Shown here piece after piece: positions 47,813 to 59,404 of a DNA stretch of 64,000 nucleotides. Each line of letters begins with the position of its first letter. The stretch's first letter is position 1. Position numbers and translations under genes: made by a program. The stretch is from Vespa crabro (lineage: Eukaryota > Arthropoda > Insecta > Hymenoptera > Vespidae). Location: contig NC_060968.1 in assembly GCF_910589235.1 (NCBI RefSeq), positions 4,258,521 to 4,322,520 on the forward strand, given 5' to 3'. The notes beneath the pieces are model-generated. The model saw only the letters and a program-made list of their open reading frames with translations, did not search any database and was not told the DNA's origin.

Positions 47813-50123
47813 TTTTAATAATTAATAATATTGATATTAATAATATTAATAACGAATAATAATAACAATAATAATAAAAGGGAAAAAAATTTATTCGTGA
47901 TATTTCCCTTGACGTGTGAGAAATATGGATATGGAATTGAAGATCTGGCACAGACCAGGAGTGTTTAATCTTTTCAAGTGGAAACTCCAATCGAGACATT
48001 GGAAATGGTTCAAGGTTCATTTATCGAAAAGATCTATGTATCTTTGATAATGAACATTAAAAAAAAAAAAGAAAAAAAAAAAATCCCCCTCTCCCGCCTC
48101 GCATACATAATCATTTTTGATTCTTGGTATTTTAATTTTAGCGTCGTTTGAATATTTAAGAAGAAAAGAAAAAAAGGAAAAAAAAAAAGAAAACAAGCAA
48201 AAGGAAGAAGATAATAATCCCATTAATTTATTTATCGTATCTGATGAGGGAAAATTATTAATACATTTGACGTATCGGGGATAAGGAGGAGAGGGCGGGA
48301 GGGAGGGAGGTCATATTGATAAAATGAATTTGTCGAGTAGGTACCAAACGATAATTTCAATAACGAGAGTCGTCCAATGATCTTTACCCTATCATACCAA
48401 AGAGAAATGATCAAGCTATAATTTTCTTACTTTTTTTTTCTTTCTTCCTTTTTTTTTTTTTTCGTCTCTCTTTTCGTCTATCTCGCTCTCTTTTTTTCTT
48501 TATTTCTTTTTTTTTTTTTTCGTTTTCTTTTTCTTTTTCTTTCTTTTTTTTTTCCAACTACGATAAAAGATACAAAGAGAGAAGACACGACGTAGATAGA
48601 AACGTTCGTAGTATAATTGATCAGTTCAATTAATAAATTAATATTGTTGTTTTATATTGAATTTTTCCAGTCGTCACAGAACAATGCTCCAAATATTGGA
48701 GTTGGAGAGAAGAGGGAGCATTTGTATAAGATATTGGTAATCGGTGAATTGGGAGCCGGGAAGACGTCGATCATAAAACGATACGTACACCAATTCTTTT
48801 CTCAACATTATCGTGCAACGATAGGCGTTGATTTTGCATTGAAAGTTCTCAATTGGGATCCCCATACTATAATCAGACTTCAATTATGGGACATAGCAGG
48901 TAAATTCGAAAGGATAAAACGAATAAAAAAAGAAAAAAAAAACAGACCTTGAAGTTTATTTATTTATTTCAAAATGATATATATATATATATATATATAT
49001 ATATCATTTGATTATTCATACATTTAGGTCAAGAAAGATTTGGAAATATGACAAGGGTATATTACAAGGAAGCAGTAGGTGCTTTCATAGTGTTCGATGT
49101 TACGAGAAGCGCAACTTTGGATGCTGTCGTCAAATGGAAACAAGATCTTGACTCCAAGGTACAACTTCCGGATGGCTCGCCGATACCCTGTGTACTTTTG
49201 GCAAATAAATGTGACCAGCAGAAGGAAGGTTTGGTTAATTCCCCAAATAAAATGGACGAGTATTGTAAAGAGAAGAATTTCGTTGGTTGGTTTGAGACAT
49301 CGGCCAAGGAAAATATTAATATTGAAGAGGCGGCAAGATTTCTTGTAAATAAGGTAAATATTAAACGGAATATTACAAAGAAAGAAAAAAACATGAAGAA
49401 AAGAAAAAAAAAATGAAGAGAAAAACAATTTTATGCATTAACGAGTATTTTAGTTACGTGATCATCATCATCATGCGTATAGGACAGGTGTATATATATA
49501 TATATTATATGTGCTTCTAGCTTTAAGTTACATAAGCGTTGCGTAAAGTTCTTTCATATATGAGGAACGACCAAAGAGATTTGTATATGATATACATATT
49601 CCATATGTATCTCCCTAATCTATTATTCTAACAAATTATTAGATTCGCATTGATTATAATGTCATTGTATAATACATATTGTTAGTTAGCTTAATGAATG
49701 GACGTTTAAATAATAATGTATACATTTAACAAATAAGTTACACCCTTATACTTAAACGTGGTTAAGTGATTAAGTAAACATTTAACACATTTCACAAGTA
49801 TATAATTTTCTTCGAGTATTTTATTTCAAACGTTTTTAATTGAAGATTGTCGAACGTTTTTATAAATCATTAATGATGACTCGAAAGAGAAAATGTTAAG
49901 TGTTAGAAGTGGTTGAAGTTTTTTCTTTTCTTTTTTTTCCTCTCATTTTTTTTTTTTTTTTTTTTTTTTATTTTTTCAAATAATTATATACGTATCGATT
50001 TTGTTTCAGATACTTCAAAACGATCAGATTATGAGAGGCAATGATTCGCAGGATCAAAACGACGGTGAGAGATTTGCGTTGAATCAATCACCCGTCAGTT
50101 CAAAGAAATCTTGTTCCTGCTGA
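43453..50123 (+). CDS. Rab32: Rab32/Rab38 family GTPase (lightoid) with long N-terminal extension
   Basis: Small GTPase of lysosome-related organelles. The long form joins 43453-43912, 44287-44829, 45332-45957, 48671-48899, 49028-49353 and 50010-50123; all phases agree, 765 aa. Residues 1-543 are a low-complexity Ser/Gly/Lys/acidic region with a poly-Gly run near 100-110 and a possible helical acidic segment (GLGYLAGIEEDYIERFD). The GTPase domain starts at 544: P-loop GELGAGKTS (568-576), YRATIGVDFALKVL (switch I), WDIAGQERFGNMTRVYYKEA (switch II, diagnostic of Rab32/38), ANKCDQ and ETSAKEN. The C-terminus is SCSC, a CxC geranylgeranylation motif. The start is the ATG at 43453 after a stop-containing leader. 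Shorter forms from other first exons are likely. Confidence 0.92.
43739..43773 (+). repeat. (GGA)n coding run (poly-Gly) in Rab32
   Basis: Trinucleotide GGA/GGC units in the first coding exon of the long Rab32 form give about 12 Gly in a row, preceded by GGT-coded Gly/Ser. Confidence 0.85.
43913..45331 (+). other. Introns 1 and 2 of long Rab32 form
   Basis: Intron 43913-44286 carries CAA/AAC units (44021-44052) and a TGG-rich stretch at 44174-44220. Intron 44830-45331 carries (TA)n at 45040-45076 and (CT)n at 45258-45290. Confidence 0.8.
45958..47924 (+). other. Rab32 intron, 5' portion
   Basis: (CT)n 46030-46064, (TA)n 46264-46290, poly-T 46547-46570, (CT)n 46930-46975, T/C-rich 47100-47230, (TA)n 47580-47625 and (AAT)n 47761-47811. 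No exon recognised with confidence; 46735-46920 is compositionally normal. Confidence 0.6.
47925..48014 (+). CDS. Candidate alternative first exon of short Rab32
   Basis: The ATG at 47925 opens 30 codons (MDMELKIWHRPGVFNLFKWK...), rich in Trp, Phe and Lys. It ends TTCAAG|GTTCAT in phase 0, only 656 bp before the GTPase exon. Splicing to 48671 would give a Rab32 of about 253 aa, close to vertebrate size. The donor is weak, and without it the frame stops ten codons later. Confidence 0.35.
48015..48670 (+). other. Intron upstream of the Rab32 GTPase exon
   Basis: Poly-A/T-rich DNA (48060-48082, 48435-48555) with no exon seen. Confidence 0.65.
49354..50009 (+). other. Last intron of Rab32
   Basis: AT-rich intron between the ETSAKEN exon and the C-terminal prenylation exon. 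Contains poly-T at 49948-49976. Confidence 0.85.
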
Positions 50124-50135
50124 CGATTTGGAAAC

Positions 50136-50207
50136 GTCTTCGTCTTCGTCTTCGTCTTCGTCTTCGTCTTCGTCTTCGTCGTCGTAGTTGTCGTCGTTGT
50201 CGTCGTT
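50136..50207. repeat. (TTCGTC)n array just after the Rab32 stop
   Basis: About eight hexamer copies grade into TCG/TTG trinucleotides, beginning 13 bp after the Rab32 TGA. CpG-rich composition is unusual for this window. Confidence 0.85.
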
Positions 50208-50698
50208 GATCATTGTCTACTTCGACTCTGCGCACTCCATCTTAGAAGAAAAAAAAGAAATAAACCAAATCAACAAACTAATCAAACGGATAAAAACAAA
50301 AAAGATAGAACCTCATTGTTCAGTATCGTTTTATTAAGAAGTTATTATGAGTTTTAATTATTGCTTCTTTTCTTTCTTTCTCTTTCTCTCTCTCTCTCTA
50401 TCTCTATCTCTATCTCTATCTCTATCTCTATCTATCTATCTATCTAACTAACGAGAAAAAACATTCCAACAAATATTTTTAAATTTCATATGTATATATA
50501 TATAATATCAATTCTTTTAATATGGTTTTATTGAAAGACAATGTAGACAAATTGAAAGGCTAGATTTTTTTGGATTGTGTGTCCTAGGGTGGATCGGATG
50601 GACGGACGAGGGGAGGGAATGGTATAGGAGTGTTGTTTGTTGTTAATTCCAGTTTTTTTTTCATTTTAAATATTCGTAATATAATAATGCGCATGAAG

Positions 50699-50700
<2 letters not shown>

Positions 50701-50754
<54 letters not shown>
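50701..50754. repeat. (TA)n microsatellite
   Basis: About 27 TA units. Confidence 0.9.
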
Positions 50755-50758
<4 letters not shown>

Positions 50759-50883
50759 GAATAATATGAAAAAAAAAAAAAACAGAAAACAAACAAACAA
50801 AAAAAAAAGGAAAAAGAAACTATTCGCATTATATTTTACTTTAATTATTTCAAGATATTTAAATAGTTAAAATATCCTCATCA

Positions 50884-50930
<47 letters not shown>

Positions 50931-51455
50931 ATTTGTATTAAATCGATAGACTGAATGAGCGCAGCAACACATTTTTCTTTTATTCTTTAAAATCAATCAA
51001 TCAATCAATCTGTAAAGAGAAGAGAGACTCTGACGTAATACACACATAATATTTCTATTTATAATAACGATAAGATCTAATCAGGCTAAAAAAAAATAGT
51101 GATTAGAATAAGCGACTTAAATTTGGGGTAGCTATCAGAGACAGCTTAATAATAATCGCTAAAGCGTTAAGATTATTATTCTCAAGATGATTCTTTCTCT
51201 CTCTTTCTCCCTCTCTCTCTCTCTCTCTCTCTCAGAAAATAAGGAAAAAAAAGAGATATCTTTAAGAAACGCAATATGTCGATAATTGTAAAGATTTAGA
51301 CATTAAACAATATGATCATTCCTATGATCAGACGAAACAAAAAATTATATATATTCTTTTTTAATTGTTATATTAAGCCAAGTGCCAGCGGCGAAGTGTC
51401 ATTTAATGATGCACAAAAAAGAAAAAGAAAAAAAAAACAGATTGCAGAAAAACAA

Positions 51456-51522
<67 letters not shown>

Positions 51523-51964
51523 TGTATGTATTCGCCTATTATTCTAATCTAATTCCATTTTAATAACATTGGCTTCTAGCATTTGGCCTTTAAAATTCTA
51601 ATTCTAATTCTCAGTGCCTTTCAATCGCTTATAACAGTTGTATCATTTAACTGTTGTAACGTACAAACGAAGAAATGCGCTTCGTCCTGGGCTGTGTGTG
51701 TATGTGTGTGTGTGTGTATGTATTTGTGTATGTGTGTTTGTGTGTCTAAGATCAACAATTAATTAATTTATTAATTAACTATACAAATAATCAATCATAT
51801 AATCAATTATTTCAGAAGTATATAATATATTTAAAAGAAAATCCTTTGGCATACTTTCGGAGCTGTATTGCTTCATGGGATTTTTTTTTGTAGATAAAGT
51901 AGATTTCTCTTTTATCTTTCTAATATATACATATATACATTAATATTATTATGCTATTGTTGTT

Positions 51965-51968
51965 ATTA

Positions 51969-52040
<72 letters not shown>
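51965..52040. repeat. (ATT)n microsatellite
   Basis: About 25 ATT units, the longest trinucleotide array outside coding sequence in the window. Confidence 0.9.
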
Positions 52041-52044
<4 letters not shown>

Positions 52045-52405
52045 GTATTGTAAATAATGCGTATTTTACATGTTACGAAAACTTTTTACCGAATCGAACG
52101 ACTAATCTTTGCTCATAATCATTTGCACTTTTATACCTAACGAGCAAGCAAGCAAGCCTATTCAAAAAAAAAAAAATTAAGAAAAAAAAAGAAAAAAAAA
52201 CAGAAAAAAAAATAAAAAAAAAATTAATACATATATAATATACATACGTATTTACATAAATAAATCATGAGAACAATATTAGTCCTTAGACGTCAATAAT
52301 AAAACATATTGCATGCGTTAAGTTAACATTGCTATTATTATATAATAATTATCGATCTACAATATATATGTTTTTAATCTCATATACAATCATATATATA
52401 CATAT

Positions 52406-52444
<39 letters not shown>

Positions 52445-52711
52445 TTATAATATATATGTATATACTATAAATATTAAAAGTAAATATAAACATGTGTGTT
52501 GTGTGTGCGCGCGCGTAGTGTGCTTGTGAAAACATAAATATGCGATCTTCCTCTGTCATATTATATATATATATATATATATACGCATAAAATTATTATA
52601 TATATATATTAACATATTTCAGATATAGATAGATTAATATTTAATTTAATTATATATCAAATTCGTTTTCCTTTCTTTTTGAAGAAAATTATATATATAG
52701 TAAAACAACAT

Positions 52712-52754
<43 letters not shown>

Positions 52755-53097
52755 CAGAAAATTTAAGTTTGGACTTTCGATGAAATAATATTAAAATATA
52801 AATAATTGAAAAGTGTGCTTCGTTTCCTACGTTTTAAAGTACTTTTCATTATTAAGTATAATAATTAATAAATTTTAATCTACTTGGTCGTAAAGATAAC
52901 ATTTATAGTGTCAACGATCACGAAAAGTAAAAAAAAAAAAAATGAAAGTAAAAGCAAAATAGACAAAGAATTTTGTTTAGAAACTGATAACAATGATAAG
53001 AATGATTTAAAATGTGTTCAGATTCTTTTGTCGTTTAGAAAATTCTAATTGTCAGTTTAAATCAGTAACTCTCTTGAATGGTAAATTATTTTCCGTC

Positions 53098-53659
53098 ATG
53101 GACTTGGTTGTTGATAAAGAAAATAATCGAAAAAAGATTACATTGTCATGGGAAAATGTGACGGTTAGCGTAAATGATCACAAACAAACTTTCCTACAAT
53201 CTGTTTGGTCTGATATTAGAAGTGGATCGCGTATTAGAAAATTAGAATTATTAAAGAAAGGTAATTGTGAATTAGAAATTTTTTTTCCGTTAATTTTACA
53301 ATTAAAAATGTTAATTGACAAATTATTTGTTCATTAAGTTCGTTTAATAATCAATTAATTGCAGTGTCCGGTTATGCAGAAAGTAATAACATGATTGCTA
53401 TAATGGGACCAAGGTATGTAAGATTAGATTTAGAAAATCAATGTTATTTAGATCGTTAATCAATTGTTTTATTATAGTGGCGCCGGAAAGACTACTTTGT
53501 TAAGTACGATTGCAAAAAAAATTCAACCGACTTGTGGTAGTATCAGAATTAATGGATTAGATGTTTCCGATATTATTATGTCACAAATTTCGAGTTACAT
53601 GGATCAATGTAATGCAATGTCTGTTGATCTTACATCTAGAGAACATCTTTTGTTTATGG

Positions 53660-53693
<34 letters not shown>

Positions 53694-56008
53694 TGCATAT
53701 ATATACATTTGTTTAAACTTTTGTTAAATGTCGAAGAAGTTAAATAATAGAAAAGCTTAGATTTTTTTTTTCTACTTTTTAATAATATTTACAGTGTGCA
53801 CTAAAAATGGATAAAAACAAGAGTTATCGTGAAAGAAGTGATAGAACTGACAAACTTTTAAATGAATTTGGATTACATGAATGTAAAAATAATTTAATAA
53901 CAAAGTTGTCAGCTGGCGAGAGGAAACGATTATTTCTAATCTCGGAATTAGTTGCTAGACCTAAAATTATTTTTTTAGATGAGCCTACAACAGGTAATTA
54001 ATATTTTAAATATATTATTTAAAATATTTTGATATAATTTAGAACGTGTATAATTAATAATAAGTGAATCTTTTTAACACACGCACACATACACACACAC
54101 ATATATAATAATATATATATATATATAGATCTTGATAGTCTCACAGCAATGAACATTATAGAAATGTTAAAATTAATATCAATTAAGGATACTTTGGTCA
54201 TTTGCACTATTCATCAGCCAGGAATGGCAATGTATAATTTGTTTACACATATTGTTTTATTGGCTGATGGTAGAAATGTTTTTTCTGGTAGTATTGAAGA
54301 TGTCAAGCCGTTTTTCGAAAGGTATTAATTTTCTTTTTTTAATTAACAATAATAATGTTTATTGGCATTTTTTATTTTAATAGTCTAGGATTCAGATGTC
54401 CAGCTGGTATAGATCAATCGGAATATCACATAAGTATTTTGTCTCAACATGATCCAATGAAATCGACCGAAGAACAATCTTTAAAAATATCCGAAGCATT
54501 TTTACAATCGTCTTATTACAAATTACCTGCCATTGAGAAAGATTCTAAAGAAAATATACAAACGAATTTATGCAAGTAATAAGAACGCGTCGATTTTTTT
54601 TATTTTAAAAATTTCTTCCTCGAAAGATTTGATTTCTTTTTTGATTTTCTTTTTTCTTTTTTCCTTTTTTTTTTTTTTTTATTTTATAGCAAACCAGGAC
54701 AATTGAAACAACTTTTTTGGTTACTTTGGAGAATTTATAAAAAAAAGAAGAGGACATTTTTTTCTGATAATTTATCGTGGATATCTTTCTTGGTAACAAA
54801 AAAAAAAATCGAAAACAAAAAATTAGATTTTCCATAAAAATTTATCTTTGTTAATTTTTTAATAATAATAATAATAATTACTATTATTATTATTATTAAA
54901 ATTATTATTATTATTATTATTTTTTTTTTTTTTTTTTTTAGATATCTATGATCGCTGTAAGTCTATTTTTTTATGGTAATAATACTAATACGCAGAAAGG
55001 AATGCAAAATGTTAGAGGAGCATTATACATGATGACGTCTGAAATAATATTTACAGTTGCTTATTCAGTAATATACGAATTACCATCAGATATAATTAAT
55101 TATCTTCGTGAAACTTCAATCTATGGTCCAGGTGTTTATTACATTGCTACTTTTATTGGATTGGTAACATTATAAAAATATTATATCATAATTTTATATA
55201 ATTTATTTGTCTTTATAAAAATTCATATTTATATATACATATTGAAATTATATTTTCAGATACCAAAATCTATAATGAAATCCTTTATGTTTACATTGTC
55301 AATAGTTTTGACATTGCATAATAACATTTATTGGAACGATATTTTATATTATTGTCTTTCAACGACATTAGGTGCTATTTGTGGTACTGCTTATGGTATG
55401 ATGATGTCAAGTTGGACAATGAATATTAATTTAACGACAATAATTATGGTACCAATCGATATGATTTTTCTTTTAACCGCCGGTATATTTTATAATCTGA
55501 GGTGAGTTCATGGATTGATTAATTGATAATTAATAATAATGTGTGAGAAAAATTAAATACTCTTTGAAAGACGATATAAATTGTAACGAATTATTACTTT
55601 TTTTTTTTTCTTTTTATTTTTTTATTCAGAAGTTTACCAACTTATTTGAGATATATAAAATATTTGTCAATATTTTATTACATCAACGAATGTCTCTCAA
55701 TAATTTATTGGTCTCACGTTGATAAAATTGGTAAGAAATTTTTTATGTATTACTTTTTTTTTTTTTCTTTTTCCTTTGTGTAATGATGATAACGAAGATT
55801 AGAGGAAGGTAAACGTGATATTTTAGATTGTGAACTAGGCGAAGGATTACCATGTTTAGAAAATGGAACGGAAGTTTTATATGAGTATGGTTATAATGGG
55901 TCCAACTTTATCTTGGATTTATGTGGAATGATAATCTTAACAATCGTCATGTCTATCGTTGGATACTTTGGAGTTAAAAGAACCAGAAGAGTAAGTCTTT
56001 TATCTTAG
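53098..56008 (+). CDS. ABCG-subfamily half-transporter (white/scarlet/brown-like), copy 1
   Basis: ATP-binding domain followed by one transmembrane domain, the ABCG order. Exons: 53098-53260, 53365-53413, 53478-53658, 53795-53993, 54129-54321, 54384-54575, 54690-54792, 54942-55163, 55260-55501, 55630-55730, 55827-56008; phases agree, 608 aa. Walker A GPSGAGKTT (69-77), signature LSAGE (169-173, usually LSGGE), Walker B IIFLDEP (189-195), D-loop TTDLDS (196-201, usually TGLDS), H-loop IHQP (His226). The C-terminal half holds hydrophobic segments typical of six TM helices and a Cys-containing loop before the last. The start ATG 53098 (MDLVVDKENNRKK) aligns with copy 2. The last exon may read through to TAG 56006, although a perfect GTAAGT sits at 55991. 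Substrate unknown. Confidence 0.9.
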
Positions 56009-56244
56009 AAAAAAAACTAGACATATTAGAAGAAGTAAGATAACTAGTATTAGTCAAATATGATGTAATTGGTATAAATTTTACGATTAGAATTAATTTG
56101 TTGATTAGGTAGGCAATTGTAAAGATCAAGTTATGCATTAATTTTATTCTTCCCTCTGTATAATTGTTATTATTATTTTATGTTATATTATAAATAATTC
56201 ACAACGATGATATATATATATATATATTCGTATATATATAATTT
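56009..56244. other. Tail-to-tail gap between the ABCG genes
   Basis: Only 236 bp lie between the two stop codons, AT-rich with (TA)n at 56212-56240. The 3' UTRs probably overlap or share this interval. Confidence 0.75.
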
Positions 56245-56679
56245 CTAATAAACCGGTGCCTTTTGACTTTTACAACGAAGTATCAAAAAACTGACAAAAT
56301 GACAGACAAGACATATTATTAAAAGACCTAATAAATCTATGTAATAATGATCGATTATGTAACCATATTTATCAAGAACTTTTAACCCAGTAGAGATGCA
56401 AGATATTTCTGGATCTGATGAACAATCTTAAAGAAAAATAAAAAAAAAGATAATTAATAAACAATATTATATATATGTGTATATATATTAGAAAAAAAAA
56501 CTTCATTTAATATATACCTATGTGATCAATTTTTTTCCATTGCACCAAAGAAACAGCTTCCAAACCATAATAAAATATTGATAAATATTTTAACCATGAT
56601 ATTAGTGGTGATAAATTTCTAAAAAAAATTGGAAAAATATAACAAAAATTTCGTAAATTGTGAAAGCAACAATAATATC

Positions 56680-56713
<34 letters not shown>

Positions 56714-57101
56714 GTAATAATTGTACTGACCCAAGATGTAAGAAGATGCCAGAATACAAGAGATTTAGGAAATCGATTGGTACGGATACCAAAGAAGCTG
56801 TCTCTATTGAATTAAAGGATGCTGACATCAAGAGTCCTGTTGAGATTATAGAGAAAAACAATTGAGTCCTATTATTTCGCTTTACATAAAATAAATCTAG
56901 ATAATATAATTATAATAAATATATACCAAAAGCGGAAGCAGCAAAGGCACAGAAAATAATTGGTATAATGAAATAAAAAAAATCAAATAATCCATCTTTC
57001 AGTCCGGTGATAAGATAAATCATTCCGGCATATAAAAATGGTTGAAATATGGTACCTGGAATCTGAATAATTTATAAATCTCAATGATGACTTTGTTAAT
57101 T

Positions 57102-57143
<42 letters not shown>

Positions 57144-57541
57144 TTTTTACAATGAATTAATTATTATTATTATTTTTAATGAATTACCATAATTAGAACT
57201 TTACTGATGTAATATGATGTTGGATCGTACAAGCTCGCTGCGATTTCACGCAAAAGTAATGGCATTTCACTTGGGAATGTATAAAAATTGGCGTAATTAA
57301 ACATGAATATTGTTTCCACTACGATTAGGTAATAGAGACCTTGCATATTTTGTATACTACTTTGATCAACTTCCTTGTTTACGTTTATGTATGGTAAAGA
57401 TATAAAAATACCTATAAACTTTCATATTGATATCCTTTAAATTTTAATAATCAGTAAAAATGATAAATTGAAACAATTTATAAATCGTAAAATTAAAAAA
57501 GAAAATGATAAAAATTAATAATAATAATAAAATTGATCTTT

Positions 57542-57573
<32 letters not shown>

Positions 57574-58852
57574 TTTTTTAACTTACCAAATAAAATATAA
57601 ATCGTAGGAATATAGAAAAGAGATTTCTCTTGTAATCGATGTAAGTTCGCCAAAGTAACCATTCGATTTGAGTTAATGTTCTGATCTTTTTAAAATCATT
57701 TTTCGATAATACATTGTCCGAAAATATTATTGATAAATTATTAATATCTTTAACATATTCGTGATTATTTCTGATCAAAGATAAAACTTTTTCTCCGTAA
57801 ATTGATTTTTCATATTGATCACAGATCCATTTCACCTGTTTAGAATAGAAACTGTGTTCATCCATAATCTTTTTCTTAATTTCTTATAAATACCAATCGT
57901 TTTTACCTTCTTAGAATTCTCATCCTCGTTCTCATGTTTGACAGATAATTGGGACACGTAAAACTCAGCATTATTGTAAGTTGGTGGACAGTGTAGATTT
58001 AGGCTAATAAAATGATATAGAAAAAGAAAATGATATAGAAAAAGAAAAATAATAATATAAATAATATTATTTTTAGGATATACCTATCAAAGAAATTTGC
58101 GGCGTCGGTTATTGAGCCTTGAAAGGCAACTCGACTGTCGGATATTAATAAAAGCTGATGAAAAATGTCGAGTAAACCTGAAGCTGGTTGATGTATAGAA
58201 CAGATAACTATTTTACCCCTTGTAGCAACGTCATGAAGAGTTTTCACTACTGTCATGGTTGCATAACTATCAAGACCTGTCGTAGGTTCATCGCAAAAGA
58301 GAATACTGGGCTCTGTCAATAACTATGACAAAACAAATTTCTTATAAAAATGATTTTTAAAAGATATATATATATATATATATATATATCTTTGTGTAGA
58401 AAAATTTTTCAAAATTAATTTTCAAAAGGTTTGAAATTAGTCTTCTTCTTACTTGCACTGCCAAGGACACTCTCTTCTTTTCGCCGCCAGATAATGCTGA
58501 CAATTTAGAATTAACACAATTGATCAATGTCAATTCCGTCAAAAGTGCAGATATTCTTAATTTTCTTAAACCTGCACGATACCTTCGATCCATCCTCATA
58601 CATGCCTAATTCGAAAAATAAGGAATCTCTTATAATAGCGTTAATCCGATCGAACAAGAATTCTTAACAAAACTGACCATAAATTCCATGTGTTCCTGAA
58701 CGGTCAATGATTCAACAACAAGATCCTGTTGAGGCACATAACCAGATATTTTAATCATTTCTTTCTTGTTAATTGATCTCCCGTTCAATAAAATTTCACC
58801 CTCGATTTCGCCTAATGACAATAGTAATAATAATAATAATAGTAAGATTGGC

Positions 58853-58889
<37 letters not shown>

Positions 58890-59404
58890 GTAATAATAAT
58901 AAAGGAAGTTGTTGTATCTTTTTCTTTTTATAAAATATTGTAATATAAATTATAAAGATAATGAAAACCTTCTATTCGTTGGCTCAACGTCGCAAGGAGA
59001 GTTGTCTTTCCAGCTCCGCTATAAAATACAATTTGTTTTGTTCCATTATTGTAAAACAATCTTAATAGATTCTTAAGGATTGCTTGATTCTTACCTCGGA
59101 CCCATGATAGCCATCAATGTTCCAGATTGAACAATACCATTTACTAGAAAAACATTTTATATACATATATTGATACAAATTATATTATTATTATTGTTAT
59201 TATTATTATTATTATTAATTATTTGTTAAAATTGTTAATACCTCCATTCAAAATACGAATATATTCGAATCTGTCTAATCCGAGGAAACTCCTTAAGTAA
59301 TTTTGATTTTTCTTTTTCACGGCAAAAGATATATTTTTCCACATCAAATTGAAGTTTTTTTCAGGATTTTCTGACGTACTCGAATACTTGATTTTAGTTT
59401 GCAT
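56245..59404 (-). CDS. ABCG-subfamily half-transporter (white/scarlet/brown-like), copy 2
   Basis: Exons: 59404-59242, 59143-59095, 59018-58969, 58811-58678, 58605-58453, 58322-58084, 58003-57907, 57835-57587, 57418-57188, 57062-56927, 56836-56731, 56618-56518, 56426-56245; phases agree, 629 aa. Canonical motifs: Walker A GPSGAGKTT (69-77), Q-loop GYVPQQD, LSGGE (170-174), Walker B SILFCDEP, D-loop TTGLDS (197-202) and CSIHQPASG. The TM half includes LPYINVNKEVDQSSIQNMQG and FLYAGMIYLITGLKDGLFDF. The ATG at 59404 directly follows an acceptor (TTTTGCAG), so there is a 5' UTR intron; a donor at 59859 (AAAGTAAGT) is a candidate partner. Exon lengths match copy 1 almost throughout. Substrate unknown. 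Confidence 0.9.

Larger units (their letters stand above)
50124..53097. other. Rab32 3' UTR and intergenic DNA
   Basis: Starts with the (TTCGTC)n array and an AATAAA at about 50261. Further repeats: CTATCT units at 50388-50445, (TA)n 50701-50754, (CT)n 50885-50926 and 51190-51232, (TA)n plus TATG units 51461-51530, (TG)n near 51690-51745, (ATT)n 51965-52040, (TA)n 52414-52440 and 52561-52583, (CA)n 52711-52733. No coding frame supported. The upstream promoter of the ABCG gene should lie near 52750-53097. Confidence 0.55.

Noticed and set aside
56629..56865. Plus-strand frame with poly-Asn and KKMPEYKRFRKSIG
   Set aside because: Antisense to ABCG copy 2 exons; no donor or acceptor support.
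56837..56868. Acceptor ATAATAG at 56869 for the ABCG copy 2 penultimate membrane exon
   Set aside because: Puts the exon out of phase. The acceptor TCTCAACAG at 56837 restores phase and the 242-nt match with copy 1.
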